Origin: Calocera cornea HHB12733
Lineage: Eukaryota > Basidiomycota > Dacrymycetes > Dacrymycetales > Dacrymycetaceae
Direction of reading: 5' to 3'
Assembly (NCBI GenBank): GCA_001632435.1
Contig: KV424051.1
Location: 1 to 53,612 of the forward strand
DNA: 53,612 nucleotides
Part shown: positions 33,021 to 45,562 of the stretch, in pieces
Layout of the letters: each line of letters opens with the position of its first letter
Position numbering within the stretch: the stretch's first letter is position 1
Made by a program: the position numbers and the translations under genes
Notes under the pieces: generated by a model
What the model was told of the DNA's origin: nothing
Seen by the model: the letters and a program-made list of their open reading frames with translations, nothing else
The model's database searches: none

Positions 33021-34415
33021 ATGCATCACGGCTGGAAGATTGAAGACATTCAACTGGAACTATTCGATGTCTTGTCACGACGAAGCTTAGCGAATCTGGC
33101 TTGCACGTGCCGATACTTTCAGCACCTGCTTGAGCCTCTGGTCTGGAGAACACGCTACGAAACCGACTTGACCTTCTTAATCGACCATAGCACAAAGAAG
33201 CCGTCACACCGGTAGGATGCTCCAAGTAGATATGTACAGTCCCTCTGACACTTACCCAGTCATCTGCATTACGTGCGCACACTGTATCTCCACGAACGCC
33301 GATGCAACCCTCGAGTCAGTCGCCAGCTGGTCGACTTTCTCCGATCCTCCGATCCTATGCCGCTCTCCTTGTTTCCTCAACTTCAAACCCTGTTCGTCGA
33401 GTTCGATCATGCATATACCAGCTCTTGGTTCCCAAGTCTCGCCACAGTATGCTTATCGAGGTCGCTCCGCAAGCTCCACATCTCCATCGATCAAGATACC
33501 GTCGTATACTGCGACAAACTCATCGAGTCATTTGTGGAGATGATACCAATGTCTCCCTTGATCCATTTTTCAGTACCTACCTTCCGGGTCAAAGACACCT
33601 CATTTGGATGGGCCGGAACCCAAATCAGCAAGACTGTTCTAGCTCTTCAGAAAGCGATCCCCGAGCTCCGAGAACTAGAGCATTTGTCCGTGGGAGCCTG
33701 GGCGTACACACCATCCTCGTTAGTTTCAATAGGAGAACTTCCCGGTCTAACATCACTCGAAATGATACCGGTCCCATCCAGCAAACAGGGAATGCGAGGT
33801 CTACTCCTCAACGCTTCCGCCGATCGCTTTCTGCGCATAGCACATGCTTCACGGTTCTCTAATTTACGAGCTCTGCATTTGAATGCCAGTCCCGCAATAA
33901 TTCGAACCATTCTTCAAGGCATCCGCCCAATAAAGGAAGTGTACATTGTCACGTGGTGTACGCCCGAGATTGACGATATCGAGGAAACGGTTGCAACCGC
34001 ATGTCCGTATATAGAGCGCTTGACGTGGGTTCAGCGGACTTGGCCGCGACATGAGGTGGTAGTTTCACTGCCCGATCTTCTACGAGCATTCACTCGCTGT
34101 CACTCGCTCCAGTTCCTCACTGTCGGAATTCCGGACCATATGGTTGGATCTCAACTACGCACCGAAAGTCTTGTGGATATGTTGGGCTCATGGCCGGCCC
34201 TGCAGTTTATGCGACTCTCAGCAATCGAGGCGGCCCTGGATCAGCTAGCTACCCGCGATCCGGCTATTCCGGGTCCCGACAGTTCGCTTACACCACAACT
34301 TGGTCTTGGTCCTCCCATTCTGGTGGCTATCGAGCTCAGCAAATCAGCGATAGACACATTACGAAACGGAGATCGGACGGAATTGCGTTCCTATCCGGTC
34401 GAACCGGATAGATAA
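33021..34415 (+). CDS. F-box/leucine-rich protein (448 aa)
   Basis: Exon 1, 33021-33211, encodes an F-box-like start (MHHGWKIEDIQLELFDVLSR, then RSLANLACTCRYFQHLLEPL). A 48-nt intron (33212-33259) joins in frame to exon 2, 33260-34415 (RHLHYVRTLYLHERR onward). The long exon carries degenerate leucine-rich repeats such as LFPQLQTLFVEFD, SLRKLHISID, IPELRELEHLSVG, LPGLTSLEMIPVP, RFSNLRALHLNA and CHSLQFLTVGI. Basidiomycetes have dozens of such genes, presumed SCF ubiquitin-ligase adaptors with varied substrates. No break is seen. Its 5' side borders the amidase fragment, so its promoter region has been touched by that rearrangement. Confidence 0.85.
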
Positions 34416-35237
34416 TACCCAGCAGGGTCTTCATGGCGAGGGCTGGTGTAATTGGAGAAGACAGGCTAGCCAAGAATGGTCAGCCCCATTCCTTCGTAAT
34501 CTCACTTGATCCCTGCACCAATGTCGCTCGATGATGGAGATCCAGTATTCAGACTACGTAAACTGATGGACAAATATGGCGAATGTAGACGGAGGGTTCC
34601 TCCGGAATGATTCAGGATTGTCCCGGAGTTGTCATCAACATGGGCACAAGCACTGCGCGCGCACTACGATGCTGACGTCTTCCAGTATGAGCAATGTTGT
34701 AGGGTAATGTGCACCCGGTGAAGCTCCCCCGCCGTCTGATAAGCTGGGTCATTTCGTGGAAGAAACTGTTGCCCTTGGGCGGTGGTTGACACGTCTTTCA
34801 GTCTGATGATACTGCGACAACAAGCTCAACAATAACAGATGCGCAGGCTGGCTGAGACTTGCCGCGCACGTGAGCGGTCCACCCTAATCGGGATCACACA
34901 GGAATTTCATTCATTTGGCCACAAGCCAATGCACAAGGGTCTGGGCGCCCTCACATTCCTTATCTATGAAAAGCTCCCGGTGCCGACAGTGAAGGATTCT
35001 CACTGTGCCTTCTTGCTGGCCCGGATAAGCCACTGCTTCCCTGAACGCCATGACCAACTTCTAAACATCCAAGCTATCTTCCTGTCTTTGATTGGTGAAC
35101 TGCTGGGTTTGAGGTCTTCTGGATTGCGCAACACGGGTGGAATGCCAAGACCTCTGCGTCCCATGGAGGGCAAGCCTAGCAAGCCCATAAAGCAGCATGA
35201 ACGAAGAGAATCACTCACCAGATCACTGGTGAACATC
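34416..35237. other. Intergenic, amidase upstream region
   Basis: The frame of the amidase stays open upstream to about 34839, but the signal peptide marks 35238 as the start, so the upstream open stretch is judged leader. No other gene is seen. Confidence 0.45.
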
Positions 35238-37232
35238 ATGCTCTCACATCGCCTGCTGCTCACTGCTCTTGCGTGCCTTCTTGGCATCGTGTCGGCCAAT
35301 ATCGACTTTGGCGCGCGTGATCTCTCGGCTCGGAAGTGTATTGATTATCCTGCCTATCCGGACCTCTACGAGGCCAGCTTTGCAGAGATAACTGCCGGGT
35401 TGGAATCTGGCTTGTATACGAGTGTTGATCTGGTCAAGGCATATCTGGCTCGTATCGATGAAGTCAACCTGAAGGGACCAGTTCTTCGTGCTGTCATCGA
35501 GACAAGCCCCGTCGCCCTCGCCGAAGCGGCCAAGTTGGATGCCCTGCGGAAGAATGGCACTGTTCTCGGACCTCTACACGGCATCCCTATCATTGTCAAG
35601 GTAAGTCTTTATGACGTCTTTCATATGGTGTCTAATGCTTGCTCTAGGACAACATTGACACGCAGCCCGAGGATGGCATGAACACCACTGCTGGCTCGTA
35701 TGCGCTGGTCGGCACCATCACTCCTGGAGATGCCGCGGTGATCAAAGGCCTGAAGAAGCAAGGCGCTATCATACTCGCCAAGGCAAATTTGTCGCAATGG
35801 TATGGTGATTTTCAACGTTGTTACACACTTGCTAAGCCTCCAATCTTAAAGGGCATTCTGGCGGAGCTCCACCTTGCTGCCCAGCGGCTGGACCTCGGTT
35901 GGCGGTCAATGCACGAACCCCTACTTCCCCTTTGGAAACCCTTCCGGCTCAAGTGGTGGAAGTGCAATCTGTGCTGCCATTGGCCTTTCTGCGGCCGCTC
36001 TGGGCTCGGACACCGGCGGCTCAGTCATCTATCCTTCGTCCTACGTAAGTAGTCTGGCGAGGAGTCAGGGACGTTAAGCTGAACTGGGGTAGCAAAACCT
36101 GGTTGGCATCCGCCCTACTATTGGATTGGTTTCTAGGACCGGTGTCGTCCCCATTTCTGAGCACCACGACACCGTTGGTCCCATTGCGCGCTCTGTCACC
36201 GACGCTGCCATTCTTCTCAACGCCATTGCCGGCCCCGATGCCAGTGACAACTACAGTATGTCAAATATTTGGATCGGTGCTTGCGCTGCTCATGTCCCAA
36301 TAGCACTGGCCCAGCCTAGTCCTGTGCCGGACTACACCGCTGGGCTGAAGAAGGATGCGCTCAAAGGCGTTCGTCTCGGTGTTCCACGGAATTTCAACAA
36401 CGCCGGGTGGTTCACAAGCGCCACTTCGACCAACACCGGAATCGACACTGTTTTCGAGCAAGCGATTGCGGATCTCGAAGCCCTCGGGGCCACCGTTGTC
36501 GAAGCGAACGTCACCAATATTAATGATATTCTGAACGGGACAAATGTGTGAGCGTATTTTCCGCAGATCGAGTGCTCTTCTGATGAGATATTCCCTCCCT
36601 TGCTCCCGCTGCCCTCGTTGACACCTCTGCCCTTCTCTGTCCCCCCTATAAACAGTTACTACATATTCAGTTCTGATTTCCGCAAAGACCTCGAAGAGTA
36701 CCTCGCGACATTGAAGTATGTTCCATCCGGGATCAAGAACATCGACGACTTGATCGACTTCGACAACGCGCATCCCGAACTCGAAGAGCCGCTGACTTAC
36801 GAGTCCCAAGATCTCTTCTACCAGTCGGCCAATACGTCGATCGATGATCCTCGATACCGCCAGACAATTGCCTATATGTCGCTAGTGGGCAAGGGCGGGA
36901 TTGACGCGGCACTGAACGACAACAACGTGACCGCGTTGATCTTCCCCTCGCCGCAGTCGACGTTCTCGGCCGTTGCCGGGTACCCGCAGATCACCGTTCC
37001 ACTCGGATTCCTGCCACCATACACGGCGCCGGTGCAGGTGCAGAATCACACGGTGCAGACGTACGATCCCTTCCCCGGCCTGCCGTTTGGGTTGACGTTC
37101 GCCGGGACCGGGTACTCGGAAGCGACGTTGATCAGTTATGCGTATGCGTTTGAACAAGCAACTCACCACCGCCTGGAAAAGCGCGCCTACTGGGAGGCCA
37201 TCCCGAAGACGCAGATTCCTGATGTGCAGTGA
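35238..37232 (+). CDS. Secreted amidase-signature family protein
   Basis: An amide hydrolase of the Ser-Ser-Lys type, probably exported. The ATG at 35238 gives the signal peptide MLSHRLLLTALACLLGIVSA. Blocks in order: LVKAYLARIDEVN; GPLHGIPIIVK | DNIDTQPEDGMNTTAGS, which holds the catalytic Lys; AKANLSQW | AFWRSSTLLPSGW; NPSGSSGGSAICAA (cis-Ser motif); GSDTGGSVIYPSSY (nucleophile Ser); QNLVGIRPTIGLVSRTGVVP; HHDTVGPIARSVTDAA; PDYTAGLKKDALKGVRLGVP; and, after a spacer intron, YYIFSSDFRKDLEEYLATL. Stop at 37230-37232. All three catalytic positions are present. Introns include 35600-35648 and one near 36550 of about 100 nt. A broken inverted copy of one exon-intron-exon junction lies at 32450-32830. 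Substrate unknown. Confidence 0.92.
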
Positions 37233-37589
37233 GTGATGATGATGCATCAATAAATGACGATGCTTGGTTCGCGTGAGGATCGGCGGCTTATGTGACCCGT
37301 TGTCCGGACTTGCGACGGCTCCAAATCCAATGACCATCATAAACTTCACGAGTATCAGGCGTCGTACCAAGCATGTAGAGCTTTCGTAATGCTGTCGCGC
37401 GAGTGGTAGAGATAATAACGTACCCAATTCCGACTCGCAACGATGCGAGTGACTCCCGTCCAGAGCCCATGCCGCGCACGCGACACCATTCCTCGACCCT
37501 TGGGCTTCTTCCAAACGCTTCAAGCCGCGCCTCCACCGCATGTGCTCGATTGACCCTCACTTCCATACCACCAGCAATATACCCGTACC
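37233..37589. other. Short intergenic region
   Basis: 3' flank of the amidase and promoter of the leucine-rich-repeat gene; nothing else seen. Confidence 0.4.
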
Positions 37590-40576
37590 ATGCCTACTGA
37601 GCCCCCTGCTAGATCTCGTATACCTGCGCCGACAAGCAGAGCGTCTGCCACGCCTTCGAGTCTGGCCCCGCCCGGGACGACGCGTTCGGTCGCATTACGC
37701 GCCAAAAAGTCCGCCTCGTCCCTCCGGCCTCCTCCTCCCAGTCCGGGCTCAGTTCCAAAGTCACCATCTCCCAGTCCAAGTGGCTCAAGGATTCGTGCTA
37801 AGACGCCGAATACGCCGTCTAGGCCCAGGGCACCGCAGCCCAACCCTCCGTCACCGAGCTTAGAGGGCGGCATGGCACGACTGTCCGTGAAAGAGCAGAT
37901 CGCTCAACGGCGCGCCATGCTACGCGAGCAGCCCGCCAAGTCGACTGTGAACAGGCCAATCGATGACGAATGGGGTGGTGGAAGGGGCGTTTCGGGAAAG
38001 ACGGAGGAGGTAGATATCTTGGGACGGGCCAGCATGTTGGTGGATATAACGAGAGCGAAGACGACTGGTATGTCCGCAACCGCGTTGCATATATGCGCAT
38101 TAGTTCACGAGCCATTCCAAAGGAAAACTGGATCTCTCCTTCCGCGAGCTGCCTTGTCTACCCTATGCGCTGTTCAACCTTCATCTTGGCCTCGAACCGT
38201 CGTTTCCGCCGCCCCCGCCGCGGGACCCGACCGAGAAGGAGGTCAAACAGCCTTCATTCTACGAATGCGTCGATTTGGTCTCCTTACGAGCACGGGACAA
38301 CATGATTGAGGAGATCCAGGGGGAGATCAGTTACTTTGTCAGTCTGAAGACGTTGGATGTGGGTCTCGTTTGTCGTGCAGTACGTTCAAGCACTGAACTG
38401 GACTAGCTGAATCGCAACAAACTGAGCAAGCTACCACCCACATTCTCCGAGTTGCAAAACCTTGTGAATCTCGACCTTGCGTGAGCTGAAATTCTTCCTG
38501 CTTTGGCTCTATCTAATCGTGACCCAGGCACAATCAGTTTACTTCTATTCCTGCCGAGATCGCGTCGTTGAAAGCCCTTGCTAGTCTGGATATTTCCAAC
38601 AACCCTCTGGCATCCCTCGAGAATGTTCCCGCGGGCTTGTCTGCTCTGTCGGCATCTCATTGTCAGCTGACCCTTGCCTCACTGGAGGTTCTCCCATCCG
38701 GCCTCATCCAGCTGGACATCTCGCATAATGCGCTTGGTGAGTTCGCGTATATTCGCATTCACATGCGACACTCATTCCCATTGAGGTCCATCACCACTCC
38801 TTTCCGGTGTCTTAGAGCGGCTCTCACAATTGACGAGCTTGACGGCAAAGTCGTGTGACTTGGACTCGAACGATCTCCAAGGTGACGGCTGGTGGACAAC
38901 GCGACTAACCACGCTCGAACTCGGTGGACCACAAAAGGAAGCATGGGAGATCGAGGCAGAACAGCGCGTCACCCGACGGCGACAACCTGCCGCATCTTCC
39001 TCACCGCAGCAGAGCTCATCCGCCAATGATGTAGATGATAAATCGCGCACTGAACATGCCGCAGAGGTGCCAGCTGCTGGCCAGAGTGGAAAGGCGGAGT
39101 CCTACATACTGGGTCACTTCTATGATGCCAAAACGCTCACCCTCACACTGCCATCGTCGCGCGCCCGCCCACCGCCGCCCGCATACATCCCGACAAACAC
39201 GCTGCCATATGATGTCATTATGCGGCACAGCTGGACAAATGACCTGAAGCGCTTGGTTCTCACTGGCAGGAATGCGAACCCTCTGTTTACCCTGCCGGGC
39301 AATGACGCCGGCATCGTCCTGGACAGGGTCGAGGAACTTACAATGATCGACTGCGGCATCACCGAGAGCACCCGGGTCCAAATCGATGGCATGGAGCGCC
39401 AAGAAGGCACGTTCGCCTTGATTGCGCGACTTTTCCCGTCCATGCGCATATTGGACCTCTCATACAATCAACTTCCCTGCCTCGCTGGCATTCGCGAAGT
39501 TCTGCTTCGACGGGACAATGCGGAGAGGAAAGGGGTGCGAGAGTTGAAACTTAAGGGGTGTGGGGTGAACAATCTGGATGAGCTCGTTGCAATTCTCGAG
39601 GACTCCGGTGCGGAGCCGGCCGGGTCAGACCTGGCTCTGAGAGAGCTCGATCTGAGCGATAATGAGATATCAAAGGTGCGGCGATCGTTCTGGCGCGCAG
39701 GAAGTGAGGCTGAAACACGATTCGGTCTCTTCTTATTGCGCGGCCTGTCTGGAACCCATCAGCTCCCACCTAAGCTAGGCCTGCTTCCCGTAGATGTCCT
39801 GCTGGTGGATGGTAATCTGTACGTAACCTTCATTTGCTTGAAGCGGTTTCTCCCTATCAGCACCGTTCCGAGGGCTCGGGGAATCGCGTCGCGAACCGCT
39901 GATTATGTCCCTTTGACCCACTTGCTTGCTCGTATTCAATCTCGGGCCCTGGGGCTTCGGTGTGCAGGACGAGGTACTGATGACTCTATGCGTAGTTTCC
40001 GAATCCCGGCGAGGCGAGTGTGGGAGAAGGAAGGTGAGCGAACATTATGCCAGAAGCTAGCCCGGGTCGCCCCCCCACCCGTCTGCGCCCTGCCTATTGC
40101 GGATTGGTTGTGCCCGCCGGCAGCGGCCATTGCCACGTATTCGCACTGGCTGATGCTGGAACGGTCTATGCGGCTGTGGCCGTGGGCCACCATATGGGCG
40201 AGTGCGCGTATGGCTACTTGCCACAGCGCGAACACACTCGATTCCTTTTTGCGACGGGTCGCCTACCGCATTTGGCCGAGGCCGCTTACATAAGCGCTCT
40301 ACGCACGTTTCCGCGAAAATCACGCCCATTTGGCGTCCTGCGTCTTCCTCGGATTATCGCAATCAGGCGATGGGATGGATTTGCTTCCTGGGTTTCGCCG
40401 GGCAAGCCCGGAAGCGATATGACCATTTGTTGCAAGCGGTGACGGGGGCGCGGCGACTCGGGCATGTGTGGCTACGGGAAAGAGAAGCGGATGGATGGCT
40501 GACTATGTTTTGTTTCTTTTGCGCGACAAAAAAAGGCACCAAAGGCCTGCTTGCATGGCTACGCGAGCGGCTGTGA
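37590..40576 (+). CDS. Leucine-rich-repeat protein with disordered N-terminus
   Basis: The start at 37590 opens a Pro/Ser/Arg-rich region (MPTEPPARSRIPAPTSRASA onward), then LSVKEQIAQRRAMLREQP and DDEWGGGRG. An intron (about 38079-38121) joins to GKLDLSFRELPCLPYALFNL. Canonical repeats follow: LKTLDLNRNKLSKLPPTFSE, LQNLVNLDLAHNQFTSIPAE, LKALASLDISNNPLASLENV, and later MRILDLSYNQLPCLAG and LRELDLSDNEISKV. The end is VLLVDGNL | FRIPARRVWEKEG | TKGLLAWLRERL, using introns of 177 nt (39819-39995) and 502 nt (40034-40535). The C-terminal block with the NPLR-like FR.P.RR.W cap resembles LRRC40-type proteins. Cytosolic scaffold role is inferred. The long introns contrast with the usual 50 nt here. 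Confidence 0.87.
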
Positions 40577-41421
40577 GTACTACAGTATTAGCGGTGGCGG
40601 TTTGCGTTGGGCGCGGGTGAGGTGGCCAGCGAGTTGGGTTGGCTTCCGGGCCACGGAGGCGAACAAGGGACGGTGATGGCGTGTGATTGGCGGGTGAATG
40701 CGGATCGGGCGCGCGCGGGACGAGGGCGAGCCGGCGTGCGGGGTCGGTCGCCAAGCCACCTGCCCGAGCCCAACAGGGACGGGTCGGCCAGATTCGGTAT
40801 CGGCCGGTCATTTCTTTGCTGGAGCTGGCGTCTCACCCAACCCACCTGGCCGAGGCGTATGGGTAATATTTCGCAAATCGATCATGCTTCACACTCGTTC
40901 GCTGCGGGGTACCTCTCGTTCCCTCCCGGCATGCACGGGCCCCAGCCCGCAGCCCGCGGTTCTCGCTGGGTGCACAGGGAGAATATTTCGCGGCTCGTGG
41001 CTCATGGGATGGACGGGGCGGTACGTAGCTACCCTGCCCAACCCTGGGGCGACCCAACCCTCCTTGGGTCCACCCCCGCATATCGGAGTCGAGCGGCGGG
41101 GGCGAGGGCGAACGCCTCGGGTGGGCAGGTGAGGGCAGAACCGCGTTGATAAGTGATCGCATTGGGTGGGTATAACTCCCTACCGTCCCTGCTGTGCCCG
41201 AGGGCTTGCGCATCTCCCCTCTCTCCCTCTTCCTGCCTGAGCGTCGTAAGCTGTCTGCACTCCCTTCTCTCTCGCGAGCGACCAACTCCTGCTTGCGCTC
41301 GTACACCCCACCCCTCCTCCCTGCCCAGCAGCATCCCTCCAGTCCCCCGCCACTCAGCCCTCCGCCAGAGTCACCTCCACGTCCCCGCCCCTGACGGAGC
41401 CCAGACGGATCACTGATCTGC
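40577..41421. other. Intergenic, GC-rich promoter region
   Basis: Strongly strand-biased, with CT-rich DNA at 41190-41400 on the plus strand just before the next start. No gene is supported; long overlapping frames on both strands follow from the high GC content. Confidence 0.4.
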
Positions 41422-44224
41422 ATGAGCATCCTGACGCCTGCCCACCCCACCGCGCGCGGGATGATCCCTACATCGCCCGAGGAAGAAGGTCACGCTGCGC
41501 TCGATAGCGGCGGAAGCAATCGCTCGCCGGGGGGCCCACCGACCCCGCGGCCCCACGAGCCATCGCAGGGGAGAGCGCAGGGACCGCGCACAGGGACACC
41601 GCAGGGACAGGCCGGAGTACTGCAGCGCCGCCGGCATTTGGCCGTCCCAAACTTGAATTCCCTCCCCCGCGCTCCCGGGGCCTTGCTCGCTCCCCCGCCA
41701 TTCGCACCTCCTGCCCCGGCACCGGCTCACACCACCACGACCACCACATCCACCGACGACCACGACCACGACCACGAGAAGCCACACCGTGTCATCGCAG
41801 CACTCCCCAGGTCAGCCCTCGCCTCCTCCTCCTCCTCCTCCACAACCACCACCACCACCAGCGCAAGCGCCAGCACCCGCACGACCGCCCACGCCTCCCC
41901 GCGCTTCGCAGCAGCAGCGCACAACTTCCCCTTCGCCTTCCTCATGTCCGCGCCCGTCACGCCCATCCACGCGCGCGCCGGGTCGGGCCCCGCCTACCCG
42001 CCCCCGACGCTCGCGCACAAGTCGGCACACTACCTCCACTCCATCCCCCCCAGGGAGAAGACGACGCGCACGCTCATCCTCGACCATGTCCTGTGGAAGC
42101 ACGGCAAGGCCCGGTTTGCGCAGGCGAGGGCGGAGCTGGGGCTCAGGATCCTGCAGGAGGACGAGGAGGAGGAGGCAGAGGGCGACGTAGATGGTGCAGA
42201 GGAGGTCGACGCGCTGCAGTACCGCTCCACCGGTCGCCCGGCCATCGTCCTCGGCCCCGGAGACCCGAGCAAGGCCAAGCTGTACAAGGCCTCTGCAGAC
42301 GGGCACGAGAATGTGCTCAGCGCGATGCTCGAGCAGCCGCCTGACGTGCCCTACGGCTCGGTCACGAGCGCATACGACGAGCAGGACCGGCTGTCCAAGC
42401 CGCCCGTGCTGCCCAACGGCGTCCGCCTCCGCCTCACACTCACGAGCTTGGTAAACGACTTCTTCGCGAGGGACGACGACCCCGTTATACTGAGCCGCGG
42501 CGCCTACCCGCCCAGCATCGCCCAGCTGCAGCTGATCAGCAACCCCTGCGCCCCGGCCTCGTCCCTCCCGACACTGCCGAGCCTCGCGGATCTGCTCAAC
42601 TCCTCCCCCGCTCCGGCGGGGCCTGGTGCTGCCCCAGCGCCCGCCGCGCAAGGAGGGGCAAAGCCCACCTCGATCTGGGCTGCGGTCCCGCGCGGGCTGG
42701 GGATGGACGCGCCATGGGCGTTCGCCGGCACGCTGCAGACCCCCGCGCCCCCCGCAGCAGGATCAAGCAGCTCCAGCACGGCGCTTGCACCCCAGCCCCC
42801 GCCCTCGGACTGGCCAAAACTCAACGCCCCCGCCTCCTCCTCCCCCGCCGCGCGCGCCATAGCCCTCTACAACGCCGGCGCGCTCGCCCCGCTCAACCCC
42901 ATCCAGTGCTCCCGCCACTTGACGCCGTGCAACTGCCTTTCCGGCCCTGCTGGGGGTGCACAGGCGAGTAGGCATATAGGCGCTGGGCTGCGCCGCCCGA
43001 GTTTGTTGCTGTTGAGGAGGAGGAGCAACTTGCTCAGTGGCCTAGGCGGGGAGAGGAGCCTGCCCACTAGCAGGCTCACCGACCTCCTCCCCCGCTTCAT
43101 TCGTCTCTCCGCGCTCGTTGCCATCGAGCTGGGGCGTGAAGCCGCCCTCGCCGCAGACGACTCCACCCGCCCGAGCACGACCAACGTCAGCATCGCCGGC
43201 GACACGACGGACAGCAGCGCCGCCTCGACGTACGCGTCTGATGTGGAGACCGAGTCGGACCACACGCCGCTCCCCGCACGTCCGAGCCGTGCGTGGTACG
43301 CCCTCCTGTGCACGCTGTGCACGCGCGCATGCCTCGAGGGCTACCTCGCCCGCGGCTGGCGCGGCACCGAGGGCGTCGAGACGCTGTTCGGCGTCGGCGT
43401 CGACCTGGGAATGACCTTCGACGGGCTGCTGGACGACGATGCTGCCACTGCTGCTGCCGGAGCCGGGAGCGACGAGAGCATGACGGATGCGGAGGACGGG
43501 GCGGAGCTGGAGCCCGATGGCTGGCCGACGATGGAGGAGGCTGCGCGCGTGCTGTTCCCCGGCGGGCAGGGCGAGGACGGGTATGTCCCGCTTACTACTG
43601 GCGCGCAGGCGGAGTACGAGCAGGAGATGAGGGCGAGGCGGGATCTGGTGCGTTGCCTCCCAGCTGTATGCGGCGCATAGACTGACCCGCCGTGTGCGAT
43701 AGTTCTTGAACATCCCGGGAAACACGAACGAGCTGAGGGGCCACTTGATGGACTTGGCTGGGCGCTACCCGCCCGAGCCCATGGAGCGCGCCGCGCTCAA
43801 GTTCTGCGAGGCTGTTTCTCGATGGCGAGGCCGGCCTGAGCTGCAGAGTAACGTGAGTCGCTTGCCACTGTCTGTGCCGGCAAGGCATGCTGATGTGTGC
43901 GTGTGTCCGCAGCCCAAGAAGAACCGCATCCGCAGCATGTCGATCGCCTCGACGACGTCGCAGTCCGCCATCTCGATCGCCTCGCTGATCAACGCGCCCT
44001 CGCCCTCGCGCCCGCCGATCGAGCGCTGGTTCCTCACCCCGACCCGGGCGGACCGCCGCCGCCCGCTCTCTGGCCGCGCCGCGCTCGGAAAGGGCAAGCG
44101 CAAGCGCGAGCGCGACATGAGCGGGGATGCGCGCAAGGGCAAGGGCAAGAAGGTCGACCGCACCGACTCGAAGGGATATGTCGAGGAGGACGACTGGGTC
44201 GACCCGTACGGCATCGGGAGTTGA
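41422..44224 (+). CDS. Unrecognised large protein, low-complexity N-terminus (up to 895 aa)
   Basis: Three exons with clean junctions: 41422-43647, 43703-43852, 43913-44224. The first ~170 residues are Pro/Thr/Ser/Ala-rich with (ACC)n and (TCC)n tracts. A second Met at 41944 (MSAPVTPIHARAG) opens a less repetitive part with KSAHYLHSIPPREKTTRTLI and LDHVLWKHGKARFAQARAEL, and may be the true start if 41422-41943 is leader with an intron (a donor-like CAG|GTCAGC is at 41811). Later blocks are VRLRLTLTSLVNDFFARDDD, RAWYALLCTLCTRACLEGYL, FLNIPGNTNELRGHLMDLAG and PKKNRIRSMSIASTTSQ, ending with a basic GKGKRKRERDMSG tail. I do not recognise a family; the basic tail may be a nuclear signal. The exon structure makes a real gene likely. 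Confidence 0.7.
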
Positions 44225-45562
44225 ACGACCGGCTGGGCCCGGCGGATGCGTGCTACTCATACATGGGCACAACCGGAATCGTACGACTCACTCGGCCAGC
44301 AGCGTGCACAGCTGAGATGGGAATCCGAACTACCACACAACTCTTTTTTCAATCACCTCACCTTGTCTTTTTCGGTTTCGGCCGGTCCGCTGTTGACGGT
44401 CACTCTTTGTCGTTTCGCTTCGTCTTTGGTCTCTCTCTGAGGTTGCCGGGTTGCTCAATACAGTAAAGGAGGAACGGGCGCAGCCCAGTACAATGTAGTG
44501 CAGTGTAGTGCAGCGGGGTCGGAGACTTCGGGATTCATACAGGATACAACAGGAACTGGGCAGTCTGGGATTCTGGACACTCTGATTGTAGCTGTAGTAA
44601 ACGCTGTTTGCTCGACTTTGTCCGTTGACGATATTGTGACGGTTAAGGAATGACTGCAATAGTCCAGTCCCGCTATCGAATGCGCAAACAATGCAGCAGC
44701 CTCAATGTGCGAAGGCGAGAAAACGCGTCAAATCAGCAGATGGGATCCTCGCGCCGCGTTCGCTCATCATCTTGCTCAAGCGCAAATAGCCACCAACACC
44801 ATCTCGCACAGTGACAATGTGCGCCAATATCCGGTTTGAATGTCTTCGGGATATGACACGCCCCGGAAGAATGGATATTGAAACACAGGTTTGAATGGCG
44901 GCACGCGTCGGAAAGTATGCGCATATACATATCTCATTGCGACGCGACCTCGCGCTGAGCGCTGAAGGCATCTGTCGCATCGGCTCGGTGGATATATTGT
45001 CAACGACATTGTGCTGCGGTCACAAACCCAACGGTCAGGCTGTGGGAAGGTCGTGTATTTTATTACAAGATACGTATTGTCCTTCTGCCTTTACACGGTT
45101 GCATTGTTGCGGTCCAAACTCTGTGGACACGGTGCGACACGCGCGGTGACGCGCGTCATGTGACCGGTTACCATTGTATTGGGATCCCTCTGGCCTTCCT
45201 GGCCTCAGCGCGTAGATCCGCTCCCGCGCCGACTTATGTCCACTCTATCATCAGTGCGGTGATATACTGTTCTGGTGCGGAGCTAAGGCCACCTGGTTCT
45301 ATGCGACGCTTGCTGCACAGCACCAGCTGTGGGGGTAGATATGGATGGCGACGTCGCCGTGGCTCGTCTCGCTGCTCAGCCCAACGCGCAAGTCTGCGTA
45401 GCCGCATTCTTGAACATTCCGCCTACTTCTTGGCCAAGGTCTCGGGGTTAGGAGAGCCTCGTACGCTATCGAACTACCGCTGTCGGCGGCTCCTGTGAAA
45501 CGCCGCAGGAGGCGGGCTTGGAATGGTGAGGAGGCTTGTCTCATTTCATTCCGCGCGCGCCA
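44225..45562. other. Intergenic region
   Basis: 1.3 kb between two plus-strand genes. A short GTAGTGCA-type repetition is near 44490. Overlapping small frames at 44702-45009 (-) and 44895-45149 (+) show no domain. No gene is supported. Confidence 0.4.

Noticed and set aside
34839..35237. N-terminal extension of the amidase
   Set aside because: It would bury the clear signal peptide that begins at 35238.
41812..42651. 279-codon minus-strand frame
   Set aside because: Opposite strand of the large protein gene at 41422-44224; Gly/Arg/Ala-rich shadow caused by GC content.
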